Source: Coriaria nepalensis (lineage: Eukaryota > Streptophyta > Magnoliopsida > Cucurbitales > Coriariaceae). Taken from it: DNA of 64,000 bases. The stretch's first letter is position 1; the number at the start of each line of letters is the position of its first letter. The stretch is from NCBI GenBank assembly GCA_027186245.1, contig CP114493.1:10361501-10425500 (forward strand), given 5' to 3'. The translations under genes and the position numbers were made by a program. Of the stretch, positions 23,601 to 34,850 are shown in pieces. The notes below the pieces were generated by a model. That model had not been told where the DNA came from. It did no database searches and saw nothing but the letters and a program-made list of their open reading frames with translations.

Positions 23601-23783
23601 GCAGCAAGCAGCAATGTTGAAACGGCAGAAGGATGGGATCAGGGTTGGGATGATGATTGGGATGAGAATAATGCCCTCAAATCACCTGTTGTGGGACACC
23701 GCACCATGGGCAGCATTTCAGCTAATGGCCTTACCGCAAGATCATCTACCAAAGATGGGTGGGAGAATGATTGGGATGCTTAG
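20640..23783 (+). CDS. DUF7356-type single-pass membrane protein, function unknown
   Basis: Exons are 20640-20786, 20876-21143, 23076-23191 and 23319-23783, all with GT-AG introns and matching phases, giving 331 residues. The order is: signal peptide (about 1-28); Pro/Ser/Lys-rich spacer; Cys-containing ectodomain (CDGVPRKC to CTLHSGRI); transmembrane helix at about 226-245 (LLILTVIIFGGTWACC); and an acidic cytosolic tail with repeated Trp-Asp clusters (WDQGWDDDWDE and a final WENDWDA). This matches the plant family annotated DUF7356. No biochemical role is known to me; the WD-rich tail resembles adaptor-binding acidic tails, which is only inference. Intron 2 is 1.9 kb because a LINE fragment carrying a MITE has landed in it. 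The coding frame is intact. Confidence 0.85.
21549..22640 (+). mobile_element. RTE-like LINE 3' fragment in intron 2 of the DUF7356 gene
   Basis: On either side of the MITE, the plus strand reads pieces of the C-terminal end of a plant RTE-clade reverse transcriptase: KIRNERIKRYLGV, then WFGHVRRRPNMAP in a shifted frame, then (after the MITE) KVVRKDILELGLCDDM with a stop where Trp is expected before it. It finishes with a 3'-end-like segment ('cctgatcccaaaagc') and a TGATGATTATG tail, as in 5'-truncated LINE copies. It is old, frameshifted and non-functional. The 5' limit is approximate. Confidence 0.7.
21701..22473. mobile_element. hAT-type MITE (773 bp) nested in the LINE fragment
   Basis: Terminal inverted repeats are TAGAGGTGTCAAAA at the left and TTTTGACACCTCTA at the right, the well-known plant hAT-MITE ends. 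Flanking 8-bp sequences are GGTGGAGG (21693-21700) and GGTAGAGG (22474-22481), a target-site duplication with one mismatch, as expected for hAT. The subterminal parts are rich in GGCCC/GGGCC and can pair; the core is AT-rich and non-coding. Confidence 0.9.
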
Positions 23784-25203
23784 TTATTTATCAACTCGAA
23801 AAACGAAACCACTTAAAAGTAAATGTGTGAAATCACAGTCAGTAAAATGAACACAATGCACAAGTCGGGATACTGGATATTTGGATGCAAGCCTTTCTTA
23901 CCTTGTGCGCAAAATGCATTCACAGAATGGTAAGAGAGCCCATAAGAGGTCTGTATGTATATGTATATACATATATTATTCCTCTTTTCTTTTCTTTTCT
24001 TTTCTTTTTGGTTTCTATAGGATTAGAGAAGTGATACAAGTTCCTTTTGCGAATTATAAATTTATAAGGTTATTGTTTTTCAATTAATATTTGAATAGAG
24101 TTGGCAATGTAGGAAGGTTTTGATATAAACAGAATACGAGAATTTGTTGGGAGAACCAACCTCAATTGTATTTTGTGCTGTCCTTCGTAGCTTGCAGTAA
24201 TTAATTCATCCTGCCTCTGGTTATGGACCTGGTAAGAGAAATTAGAAACCGGCATGTGGATTCAGGGCAGACAGGCTCGGCGAATACCATTTAAAGTTTC
24301 GTTGTAGTTAACAACTTGCCGTTTTGTCTCTGTAAATTGGTTTAGGATTGCATGTTGTCTGTCTGTCTGTCTGTCTGAAATGTATTTTTCCCCGTACTCT
24401 ACCGTCTTACTTTTAGTTGCTAATCATTCCGTCTGCTTGTTCCTGCCTTTTTAATCATTTATACTTGTTACTGTACACACTGACACACTGACACACTGAC
24501 ACAGTATAGAGTTAATTGTTAATTACTCAAGACGGTATAGAGTTAACAGTGCGTGAGTATTGCTTAGAATATCTCCCGACATGTAATAGAATACACGATG
24601 AATGAGTATGCAATGCGTGCTACTGAAACCACATCAAATGATCACGTAAATTGGATTCACTCAGGCCTACCCCTAACTAATCATTAATCATTATGTGTGA
24701 TCCTTACCCAATGAAACTCAGAAGTGCAAACCAAGCAATCACAATACATTATGTGCGCTGCATGCTGTAGTAGCTCATAACGGTGTTCCTATCATTTGTT
24801 ACTGTCTTCATCTTCACTCTTCTCCACCTCCAGCTTTGAATATTTTCTCTTTTTTCAAAAGCAAGAACACACACAAGCTGCTCATTAAACATTCTTGACA
24901 TGAATGCACTGGTACTATCTATATCAGCAAAAATCTATTCCAACTTTTCCATATCAGGCCGGTGAATAGGAATCCGGTTCGGTACACTTGTAACAAATCA
25001 TTGAACATATTTAAAAAAAGAAAAAGGACAAAAAAAAAAGAAACCACAACATAGTAACAAATGAAAGGTTGAACGAAAAATGGAAACTCTATTCTCAATT
25101 TTCATACTCTTGGTCATAAGACTTGTAACAAACGAACCGGATTACGTCTCACCTGCAAAGTGTATAATAAAATTCCCGCCTTTTGTTTGTCTATTAAGTA
25201 AAT
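23784..25203. other. Spacer between DUF7356 and the LRR kinase (convergent)
   Basis: Contains the 3' UTRs of two genes pointing at each other. Simple repeats: (GTCT)n at about 24356-24377 and (ACACTG)n at about 24476-24503. The right 120 bp is probably the kinase 3' UTR. No further gene is supported. Confidence 0.6.
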
Positions 25204-28200
25204 TCATTCCAAGTTCTCCTCCGCTTCATAAGGGCATTGGATCATCTGTAGAATATTAACCACCTCACTCATGTCTGGACGGTTGGATGGCACATGAGAA
25301 GCACAGATTAGACCCAGCTTAAATACAGGAATCGCCTCCTCTGCTGGGAAGTTGCCAAGTAGCCTTGTATCAACACAGTCCTCCACTCTGCCTTCCTCCA
25401 ATGCCCCCCTCACCATGTCACAAAGCACCACCACATCATCTTCCATATATTCCACAGGCCTCTTTCCTGTCACCACTTCCAAAATTAGGACTCCAAATCC
25501 ATAAACATCACTTTTCTCAGTTATTTTTACTGTTTTACATGCAAACTCGGGAGCCATGTACCCTAGTGCACTTTGAATTTTGCTGCTTAAGATGCAATGG
25601 TCTAACATTGGCAACAGTCTTGCCAACCCATAGTCCCCAATCTTTGGCTCACCAGAGCTGTCTAGGAGCACATTCGTGGATTTTAGGTTGTAATGGATGA
25701 TGTTCTTCTGGTGCAGATGCACCAAACCTTTTGCCATCCCAAGAACTATGTTAAACCTCTCTCGCCAAGAAAGATACTTGATTTCAGGTCCACCGTGGAG
25801 ATGCTTGTACAAACTGCCATTGGGGATGTATTCATAGATAAGGAGCTGCAAGGAAGGAGTCGAGTAATACCCTTCAAGTGCCACAAGATTATGGTGCCTG
25901 ATTTTCCCAAGTTTCTTTACTTTGCTCTCAAAATCTTCTTGAGACTTGATCAAACTTGAGACAGTTAGCTTCTTGATTGCAACTGAGCGTCCATCCCCAA
26001 GGACTGTTTTATAAACGACTCCAAACCCACCACGACCAAGCTCACAGTCCTTGTTGAGCAACGCTTGGGCCCCAGCTATGAAGTCGGCATCACCAGAAAA
26101 CATGACAAGTTTGCCGTAGTTTGGATCCATATTTGGCGAACAACTGAAATCTTCCCCAGCAGATGATGAAAGGGGAGCAGCAGAAGGAGGCATGGAAGAC
26201 CTTGCACAGATATTGAGGACAGTGACAGACAGCACCCCGAGGGCAATGAAAGCGGCTGCACCGATGGCAATGAGGGAAGATATGCTGAGTACAATCTTCT
26301 TCTCATGATGATGTTGAGGGGAAAAACCGCCATTCGTGCCTGAAGAATTAGGGTTAAGGACTATTGGTTTGGGATGGACGGCAGGGCAGGAGTGGTTCAC
26401 AACAGCGCCACAAAGTGAAGGGTTACCCAACACAGATGAGGGAGATATGGTATTGAAGAAGCCCCCGACGGGAAGCTCTCCTTCAAGTTTATTATGGGAG
26501 ACATTGAAGGAGAGGAGGTTGGAAAGATTTATCAGCCCCTTTGGCAAGCTTCCAGAGAGTTTATTCAAAGACAGGTCTACATGCTGTAGATTGTTGAGCT
26601 TTGCAATAGCTGCTGGAATGGGGCCACTCAGGTTGTTCTGAGACAGTATCCTGTAGAGAAGAAAATAACTTATAAGGACGCTGGATTTTACCTTTTTTGG
26701 ATGAATAAATTTCTATTTATATTATGGAGAAAAGGCCACATGACAATTCAGAAAACGCGCATAGAACTAGAGCAAACCTTTGACCGGGTACTTATGCTGG
26801 CCACAATTTCCTTGGAATTCAAATACATAACATCAACGGACACCAGATATGCATAATAGTCTAGTCCTATTGCTTTTGAGAATCCCAAATTACATGCAAC
26901 ATGGCAAGTGAACCCATTTTTACATCTTCCCTTGAATGACTAATTTATGCCAACAAAGAAATGCTCCAAAAATTTATCAATCGTATAGCCGATTTTTTTT
27001 TATAAAAAAAATCAAATAATACATATAAGCAGCAAAAAATGTTATTCTGTTTCTGATTGCAAGATTGTGAAAGAAGGAAGAAAGAAAGCTTACAGAGATT
27101 TGAGAGATGAACATTTTTCAATCTGTATGGGAATTTTCCCCGTAAGGAAGTTCTTCTCTAGCCTCAACTCCTTCAGTGAAACTGCTCCCACAATTTCAGA
27201 AGGAATGCTTCCATTGAGTTGATTGCTACTCAAGTCAAGGGCAAATATCGATTTTAAGTTACCAATTGTCCTGGGGATTGTACCAAATAGATAGTTCCCG
27301 GACATGTTCAGGAGCTGCAAGCTACTGAGATATCCTATGTTAGGAGGGAATAGACCAGACAATGCATTTGAAGATAAATCCAAAACCCGAAGACCAAGAC
27401 GAGAAGTTGAATTTGGTGATGGAAGATACTCTAAGCTTCGACCGATCTTGTACTCAGAAACAGAAATATTCAGCATATGAGGTGTAAAAATCCATGAAGG
27501 AAGATTACCAGTCAAGAAATTATGGCTTGCAGAAAGGGCTGAAAGGTTTGTGCAATTTGACATCGACTCTGGCAGAGTACCAGTTAACTGATTCATGGAT
27601 ATGTTCAACTTTTTCAAGGATTGAAGATTGCCAATTGAACTTGGAATCGGACCCGAAAAGTTATTTGCAGATAGATCCAAATTCTCTAGGTCTTTCATTT
27701 CTCCGATCCAGTCCGGAACTCCTCCTATTAAAGAATTTGCTTGAAAACTGAGAGAAGTGCACAAATTGAGCCTCCGTATTGACACTGGAAGATACCCTGA
27801 AAGGAAATTCTCACTAAGATCAAGAAATTGTAAGAGCAAACAACCTCCAATATCCTCAGGAAGCGTCCCAGAAAATCGATTCTTCTTCAAGTTTAAGACT
27901 CTCAAATCATACAAATTTTCAATTCCTTGAGGAATCCCTTCCTCCAGTAAGTTATCTGATAAATCAAGATACTGAAGCCCCCTCAAATACCATATTCCAG
28001 AAGGTAATTTCCCAGATAGCTGGTTAGACGATAAGTTAACATCCGTCAGGGTGAAGCAGGAGCTTAAAGAATCAGGAATATGTCCTGTGAGGTTGTTTCT
28101 AGCAAGTGAAATCATTCTCAACGATCCGCATTGCTGAAAAAACTCATCGGGTATCGGCCCGGATAAGCTGTTGTGACTCAAGTCAATGACTTGCAAACTT

Positions 28201-28571
28201 GCAAAGTGAGAAAGAGCAGGGTTTATGATCCCTGTGAAGTTATTGTGGGAAAGAGATAGCTTTTGGAGAAATTGCAGTCTAAGAAGGCCACGGTCGATAT
28301 GCCCGGAGAGAGTGAACCCATCAAGGACAAGTTCTGAAACCCTATTGGTTATAGGATCGCATTTGACTCCAACCCAGTAGCAGGGATTATCATCTTCCTC
28401 GTTCCATGATGTGAGTTTAGCATTGGGATCTTGAAGACCGGCCTTAAATACGATCAATCCCAGAACATCGTCGTTGAAAGCAGGGTCTAAAGAATGTACG
28501 AGGGAAGGACAAAGAACAAGAAATATTAGGAAAGGAAGGAATAGCATTTTACAAATAACGTCCCTCAGCAA
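25204..28571 (-). CDS. PXC2: PXC2-like LRR receptor kinase with non-canonical catalytic loop
   Basis: Exon 1 is 28571-27094 and exon 2 is 26650-25204 (intron 26651-27093), giving 974 residues. A Met eight residues in (28547) gives a cleaner signal peptide (MLFLPFLIFLVLC). Order: signal peptide; LRR N-terminal cap (DPAFNDDVLGLIVFKAGL, PCYWVGVKC); about twenty LRRs; a membrane helix at about 611-641; and a kinase domain with LGRGGFGVVYK (about 697) and VAIKK. The HRD catalytic triad reads HYN (812-814) while the DFG position keeps D (DYG, 832-834), so phosphotransfer is doubtful. The Arabidopsis protein PXC2 shows, from memory, the same HYN change. PXC2 and its relative IRK act in vascular development and root cell division at the plasma membrane. 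The frame is intact. Confidence 0.92.
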
Positions 28572-30311
28572 TGAAATAAAATAAATTTATTCTTTTTTAA
28601 TTACGCCTCCCTGAAAGAACTCAAACAGGCTGAGTTTGAAACTTGCGGGGGAAAACGAAGCAATCCGAATAAAAAATTTAAAAGAAATGCATGATTGTTT
28701 AGCTGAACTGGAAATGGATCCGCGTTGACTGTAAATAGAGCTTGGTAGAAGCTGAAGAAAAATGACTAGAAGCGAAGATGGATGTCCGTCCGTACGGAGA
28801 CAGGGAGAAGCTGAAAATATGGAAACAATAAAAATAAGAGAATCGATATCAGAAAGTTGGTAAATTGTGAAAGAAAAAGAAATGGAGAAACAAAAACATA
28901 GAAAATATCATAAACAGGATAATGCATCAGTCATGAGTCGTGGTGGAGAAAAAGAAGAAAGTAAGAAAGCAGAGCAGAGAGAGCCCACTGTGTCCTGTTT
29001 TCTACGTATAGTAGTTGGAGAAGAGGGAGAGAGAGAGACTCACATAAAATATAGGAAGCAGTAGGGGTAAGGGTGGTAGTAAGATGGAGTTGGAGCGAGT
29101 GAGCAGAGGTGGAGTGAGAAGGAGAATGGTGGCGGGTGGGAGATCCGAACGGGAAGGTTGGCCGGGAAAGTGGGTAAGGATAAAGAAGGAGAAGAGGGAA
29201 AGTGAGAATAGGAAAGTGGAGCCCTAAAGAGGGCATTTAAGAAGAGAAGAGAAGGTGAGGAAGAGAGAAGGAAGAGGTTGGGTTGGTCAGACAGAATAAT
29301 ACAAATACTCGATGGTGTCCGAGAGAGAGTGAAAGCAAAGCAATGCAGTCTCCCATTCATTTAAAAAGCTTCGCCTGTGTCGCTGTCGCTGCCTGTGCAA
29401 CCTTTGAGAGTGCCTACGTGGCTCTTGTTTCATTCAGTCAAACAGGAATCCGATGTGTAATCCTTGCGTACACGTAGTCCGTCCTTTTCTCTCTCTCTCT
29501 TTACTTTTAATAAATAAATAAATAATAAAGAAGCAGCGTTGGAATTGTTTCAAGTCAAACTTAGTTTGACTTTTAATTTACACAAATGGAAAGATTAAAA
29601 CTCTTTTCTTACAGCCATAGAGCCTTTCGGCTTATCCTGTGCACATATACAATACTATACGATACTATACTATACTATACGATACTATATATTATAATAC
29701 GATACGATACTATACTATATTATAATAGTGTGGTCTTGATGAATGAATGACTTGAAATTCAATTGTCTCTATATCATATCATCTAACCATTTTTCTTTAA
29801 ATAATAAATAAATCTGACCAAGGCCGGCCAATGAGAGTCCATAGTTGAATCCAACAAGCCAGGCCCATGGTCCGTGTGGGTCAGAGCCACAACTATTTAT
29901 GACCATACATGGGCCTCTCTCTGGGCATGGGCACAAAAAACATAGGCCTTAAGTATCAGAGAATGAAATTGCATAGAGAGTTATTTATGAGATTTTAATT
30001 TAATTTTGGAATTCGATTCGCTGAAAGATACTACCATCTCATCTCATCTCATCTCATCTCATCTCATCTCATCTATACATACGAGAGAGAGACAGAGAGA
30101 GAGAAGCGACAGCCTCTACTCTACAGATTCAGTGGGATCCATTTGGCTACGTGTAACCCAACCCTTCTCCCTCCTCAGCCTTGCCTCCATTACTTTAGAA
30201 CTAGAATTCGAGTAATTCCTCATTTCCTCTGTAATCGCCGGCCCACCACCGTCGTACCTCTCATCCCTCTTCCTCCCTACCCTAGGTTCGTTTATTTCTC
30301 TTCTTCACCCC
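28572..30311. other. Divergent promoter region between PXC2-like gene and FAX3
   Basis: 1.7 kb with no supported gene. It includes AG-rich stretches near 28860-29290 (likely the PXC2-like 5' leader), a tangle of 'ATACTAT/ATACGAT' repeats at about 29648-29728 and a (ATCTC)n tract at 30035-30074 in or near the FAX3 leader. Confidence 0.6.
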
Positions 30312-33300
30312 ATGGCCAACCCCATGAACTCCCTTTCGCTCTTAAAACTTCATCCCAACGCTGCTTCGTTTCCACACAAGACCAAGGGTTTTCTCTCTTC
30401 TTCCCCATTTCCCTCTCAACTCTCTGATCCAATCTCCAGGCATCGCCCTACCACTTCCTGCACCGATTCCACTACTTTCTCTTCCAAGGCCCTCCGTCTT
30501 GCTATTCTTTCTCCGTGCGCGCGGACTCCCTGGAGCCGCTCGATGCTCGCTTTTGCATCTTCGCACGAAGACTCGGTTTGTTCGCTCTCACCTGCTCTAC
30601 TGCAATCTATCTATTTCTTCTGTATCAATTATTTCTATATCTATTACAGCTTTTTCATGGTTTTAAGATAACTGCGTGTTCATGGTTTTACATTTTCTGG
30701 ATCTGCATTGAATTATTACCACTGTATTTATTTTCTCCCAGAAGCATTCAGAAATTGGAGTGGATAAGGAACAAGATGATTTGAAATTGGGAGTCGATGA
30801 ATCACAAGAAGCTTGGAAAAAGGCTCTAGCTTCTTTTAAAGAACAAGCCTTAAAAATGCAAGGCGTTTCACAGGAAGCATATGAGTTGTATTCCAAAAAG
30901 GCATTGGTCATTTTGAAAGAGACTTCGGAGCAGTTGAAAATACAAGCAGATAAGGCTACCCATGATTTGAGTGTGATAGCAAAAGAGATTGGAGAAGAAG
31001 GTAAAGAATATCTCTCCACAGCCACACAAAACTCCCCTGACGAAGTTAGGGAGATTGTCGAAACATTTACTTCCTCAGACAATGACCTCAGTGAGATATC
31101 CAGAATTCAGGACTTCTACTTTGGGATACCGTATGGTATGTGCACTTTTTGGTAATATGTGAATATACTTGCTTGCTCGATGGTATGATCTATAATTGAG
31201 CATGAGAGGAAGCGCCTAAAGAGTAATAGATGAAATGGACATCTTAGATCATGTTGTTATGTATATATTTACATCTTGTCATATTTCAACAGTAGCTTTG
31301 GAAACGGCAATTCTAACTTTTTCTCTTGTTTCTTTGATCACTTTTCTCTTTTGGGATTATAACTGTGTCCGTATGTCAAATGATTTGCAGGGCTTGTCCT
31401 TTCTCTTGGTGGTTTTATTTCCTTCATGCTAACAGGAAGCACAGCTGCCATTAGATTTGGTGTAATCCTGGGTGGAATTCTGTTAGCTTTAAGCATTTCA
31501 AGTTTACGATCTTATAAAAGAGGGAAATCATTTCCTTCAGCCTTGAAAGGGCAGGCAGGTCAGTATGTAGTTGTTTCCACTCACCATACGTATTAAAGAT
31601 ATATTTTGTGTTTCCCGGGCTGGTTGTTCCATCAGTTCCTTGTTACAAGTGACCGAGGAAATGAACAGTCAGTTTATTCTGGGACATGGTCAGTTCCTTG
31701 TTGCTTTTTTTTAAGTATACTATCATTATTCTTTATAAATCTGGTCGGGCTGTGGTGGTAAATAATGGCTTTAACTTCAATTTATAAGCCCACCTGACTT
31801 TGTTTTATTTACCCTTTCTTTTCCCAAGTATGAAGCTACTGTCTGGTACTTATTGACTCAGTAGATTTGAGCAAGTTTTATGTTATTGTTTGCCTTTCCT
31901 GGTTCATTCTAAATGGAATGTTTGACCTGTAGGGATATCGGCCACCATCTTCCTAAGAGAGATACGCTTGTTGTTTCAGGTAATAATCTTTTTCATATTT
32001 GAAAATGAGTTCTTTTTTGGTGCCCTTTTTATGCCACTGAATCAATGCTCTTTTCAATCCTCTGACCTTTTTTGTTTTTGTTTTTATCATCTCTGCAGAG
32101 ACCATCATTTGTTGGTTTTTTAACAACCTTCGTCAGGTTCTTAAGATCGCTTTTATGATTATTTTCCTTCTTGATTTATGTGAATCTATCTACTTAAACT
32201 GGTTTGCCTTTTCTGCAAATGGATTCTGGTTTCTTCTCCTTTCAGTTCACCAGGAATAACAAAACTGCCATCTATTGGTTATTTAACAAGGCCAAAATAG
32301 ACTTAACCCCCTCAAACTACCATCCAGTCTGAAAGACCCCCCCTTAAACTATAGAAAAATAAGAGTTTACCCCCTCATGTCTTTTAAACATCTTTTTTAA
32401 TCTCATATTCATCATATTTTATATTTTTAACCCCAAAATTCTTACACTATTTGACTACTTAATTATATTAAATCACTTTTTCATCAATCCACTCTTTCAC
32501 CACCACTTTCGCCGTTGCCGCCGCCTTTGATTGCCATTGCTAGAAACAATTTCAAATTATAATTTTGACGTATTTTTTATACTCTTTTAGTTTTATTTTT
32601 ACATTTTCAATCCCACTTTAGTTATTTTTCATTTAGTCGCCCCTAACACAACCTCCTTCACCCTCCTCCACGGCCGCTGATGCCACCGCCACCCTTAGCC
32701 ACTGGAAAATAACTCTCCCTCTCTCGCCGGGTCCCCGTCGAATCATAAGGAATCCGATTTTATTTATTTTTTGAGAGTTATTTTATGGTGGTGGTGGCAG
32801 CAGAGAAAAGGGAAGGAGGTTGTTTTATGGATGAATAAATAAAAATAATAATTACAAGTGAGATTGAAAATATAAAACTAAAATTTAAGGGTATACAAAT
32901 AAAAATTCTCTGGCATTTGAGAGACTGGTGGAAGTGATGGTAAGGGGTGAATTGATGAAAAAATGATTGAACATAATCAAATGGTTAAAGAATGTAAGAA
33001 TACAATTTTGGGTGTAAAAATATAAAACATGATGAGTATGAGTACGAGAGTGGAGACTAAAAAAGAGTTTAAAAGACATGTGATGGGGGGAAAGTCTTAC
33101 TTTTGTGTAGTTTAAGTGGATATTTTACGAAGTGTGATAGTTTAAAGGGTCTTTTAAACATGGTCGTAGTTTGAGGGGTTAAATCTAATTTGAACATTTA
33201 ATATTAATAACCTTCACTTGGCTATTAAGATTCTTAGCTTCCTAACTCTGTGAAATAGATACATACTTACTAATTTGGTCTGCCTTTTCGCAATAGGGAT

Positions 33301-34021
33301 CCTGTTTGTTTCACTCAGTGGACTGGGAGTAACAAAATTGCCAAATGGATGTTGTGGTTTTGAAAAATGGGTTATAGTATGGCTTACTCACCAGTGCAGT
33401 CTAGTTTATGCTTTCTCTCACAGGCAATGCTATTTACTCGGTAAAACCAAAGATAATGAATGCTTTGAGACTCTTGAACTGGGCACACTAGACTATTGCA
33501 ATGGCCTTTGAAAGAGTAGAAGTAGTGGAAATGACCAGTGTGGCTGGTCGAAAATACATAATCTCTCTTATTAGTTGTACTCTATCTATTTGATTTGATT
33601 CCTTGGTATCACCTAGGTTTTATTTTTATTTTTGGCCACACCTTAAGTTATACCGGTTCTTATATTCTGTATAGTAAAAGTGCGTCTTCTTGCTATATCA
33701 ATTGTTCATTTCAGGTATTATGTTTATAACGCTATGATGATTTTGTTACATATTGAATTGTCTATTGTGCGTAAGACATTTTTCAATATTTGTGGTATAT
33801 CCTCGGCAATAGTCTTTGAAGCCAAGTAGTTTGTCCATTTCGGTGCTGTCTAAAGGTTTTCCTTATTTTTTAATTTTTCTTTTTTTATTATTAATTTTTT
33901 TTTTGTTGGTAATTTGCTGTTCCTGTGTAGTGGAGCAATGTTGGCATTCTACATCTATAAGATCACACTGAATGGTGGCAGCCAACAGGGGTCAAGCCTG
34001 AAGAGAGAGACACAAAATTAG
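30312..34021 (+). CDS. FAX3: Chloroplast fatty acid export protein (FAX3-like, TMEM14 family)
   Basis: Six exons with matching phases: 30312-30575, 30742-31135, 31391-31558, 31933-31979, 32099-32136 and 33931-34021, giving 333 residues. The N-terminus (about 1-85) is a Ser/Thr-rich transit peptide. Residues about 90-210 form an amphipathic, Lys/Glu-rich helical region (EAWKKALASFKEQALKMQ). The C-terminal part is the four-helix Tmemb_14 domain (FYFGIPYGLVLSLGGFISFM, AIRFGVILGG, FLREIRLLF, SGAMLAFYIYK). The long helical region before the membrane domain distinguishes FAX3-like from FAX1-like proteins. The family helps fatty acids cross the plastid inner envelope. Intron 5 (1.8 kb) carries a fold-back element. 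A further intron in the 3' UTR (34035-34284) is plausible. Ends in TAG at 34019-34021. Confidence 0.92.
32298..33187. mobile_element. Fold-back element, 890 bp, in FAX3 intron 5
   Basis: The left half is approximately the reverse complement of the right half. The left end TAGACTTAACCCCCTCAAAC pairs with the right-end complement TAGATTTAACCCCTCAAAC. Matching blocks then follow inward: CATGTCTTTTAAAC; TTTTATATTTTTA followed by CCAAAAT; TTTTTCATCAATYCAC; TTTTCAATC-CACTT; and the CCACC/AAAATAACTCTC segment by the centre near 32715-32760. So the arms are about 420 bp each with a short loop. No coding capacity and no clear target-site duplication were found. Transcribed as part of the FAX3 pre-mRNA it could form a long hairpin. 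Confidence 0.8.
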
Positions 34022-34819
34022 TGAATTTGGCAAGGTTAGTGTGGTTGTCATGTGCGAATTACCTGTTGAATGCCGTATGCTGATTCGCTCCTTGAAAAGA
34101 TTTATTTATATATATGTTTTTTTAATAATTTCTTATGAAAATGTCTCTTTCATTATTGATGCTATTTCCTTTTTGAATAAGAAGTTACCCTATTTGTTCT
34201 AGCGTGTTACGTGACTCGAGCTATATTTATTAGACACAGAAAAAAACAAAAAGGGGGTCAACTAACGACTAGCAAATTCTACAGGCTGAGGATCGTTGCT
34301 TTGGAGAACTGATAGTTTTCCCACCAGATGAAGTTGGACAGGGCAGAGAAGTTGGGAGTCTGGGCTTTACCTTTATTTTGTATTGGTTTGTTAGGATAAT
34401 AATATGGCGATGTTAGCAAGAGGTCCAATTCTAACATCCTCCTTGGTTATGGCCTGTGGGAGATCCTAAACCATAGTTTCTGTTCCTTATTCTTTCTGGT
34501 CGTTTTGTTTAGGTGATTTACATCAAACTGAATATTGTGCATTTCTACCTGTCGGGTAGGATGTTTCAACATATGAATTTTGAGAACCTTCTCGAGAGAA
34601 GAGTCCTGATATGGATAGAAGAACTTGCCGTGCATTCTCAATAATTGATTCATATACATTTATGTTTGGTTGGTGAGGCTTTTATGTATATATATATCGA
34701 TAATTGAGATTGCTCTCGAGAAAGGAAAATAAGATATGTTTTATACCAAAATAATTAAGAAATAAAGGTGACCATGAGACGAAGGTAAAAGAATCAACAA
34801 CTATAATATAGCGAGGAGA

Positions 34820-34850
<31 letters not shown>

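Noticed and set aside
26336..26641. Plus-strand frame across the PXC2-like gene
   Set aside because: It is antisense to a well-conserved LRR/kinase reading frame.
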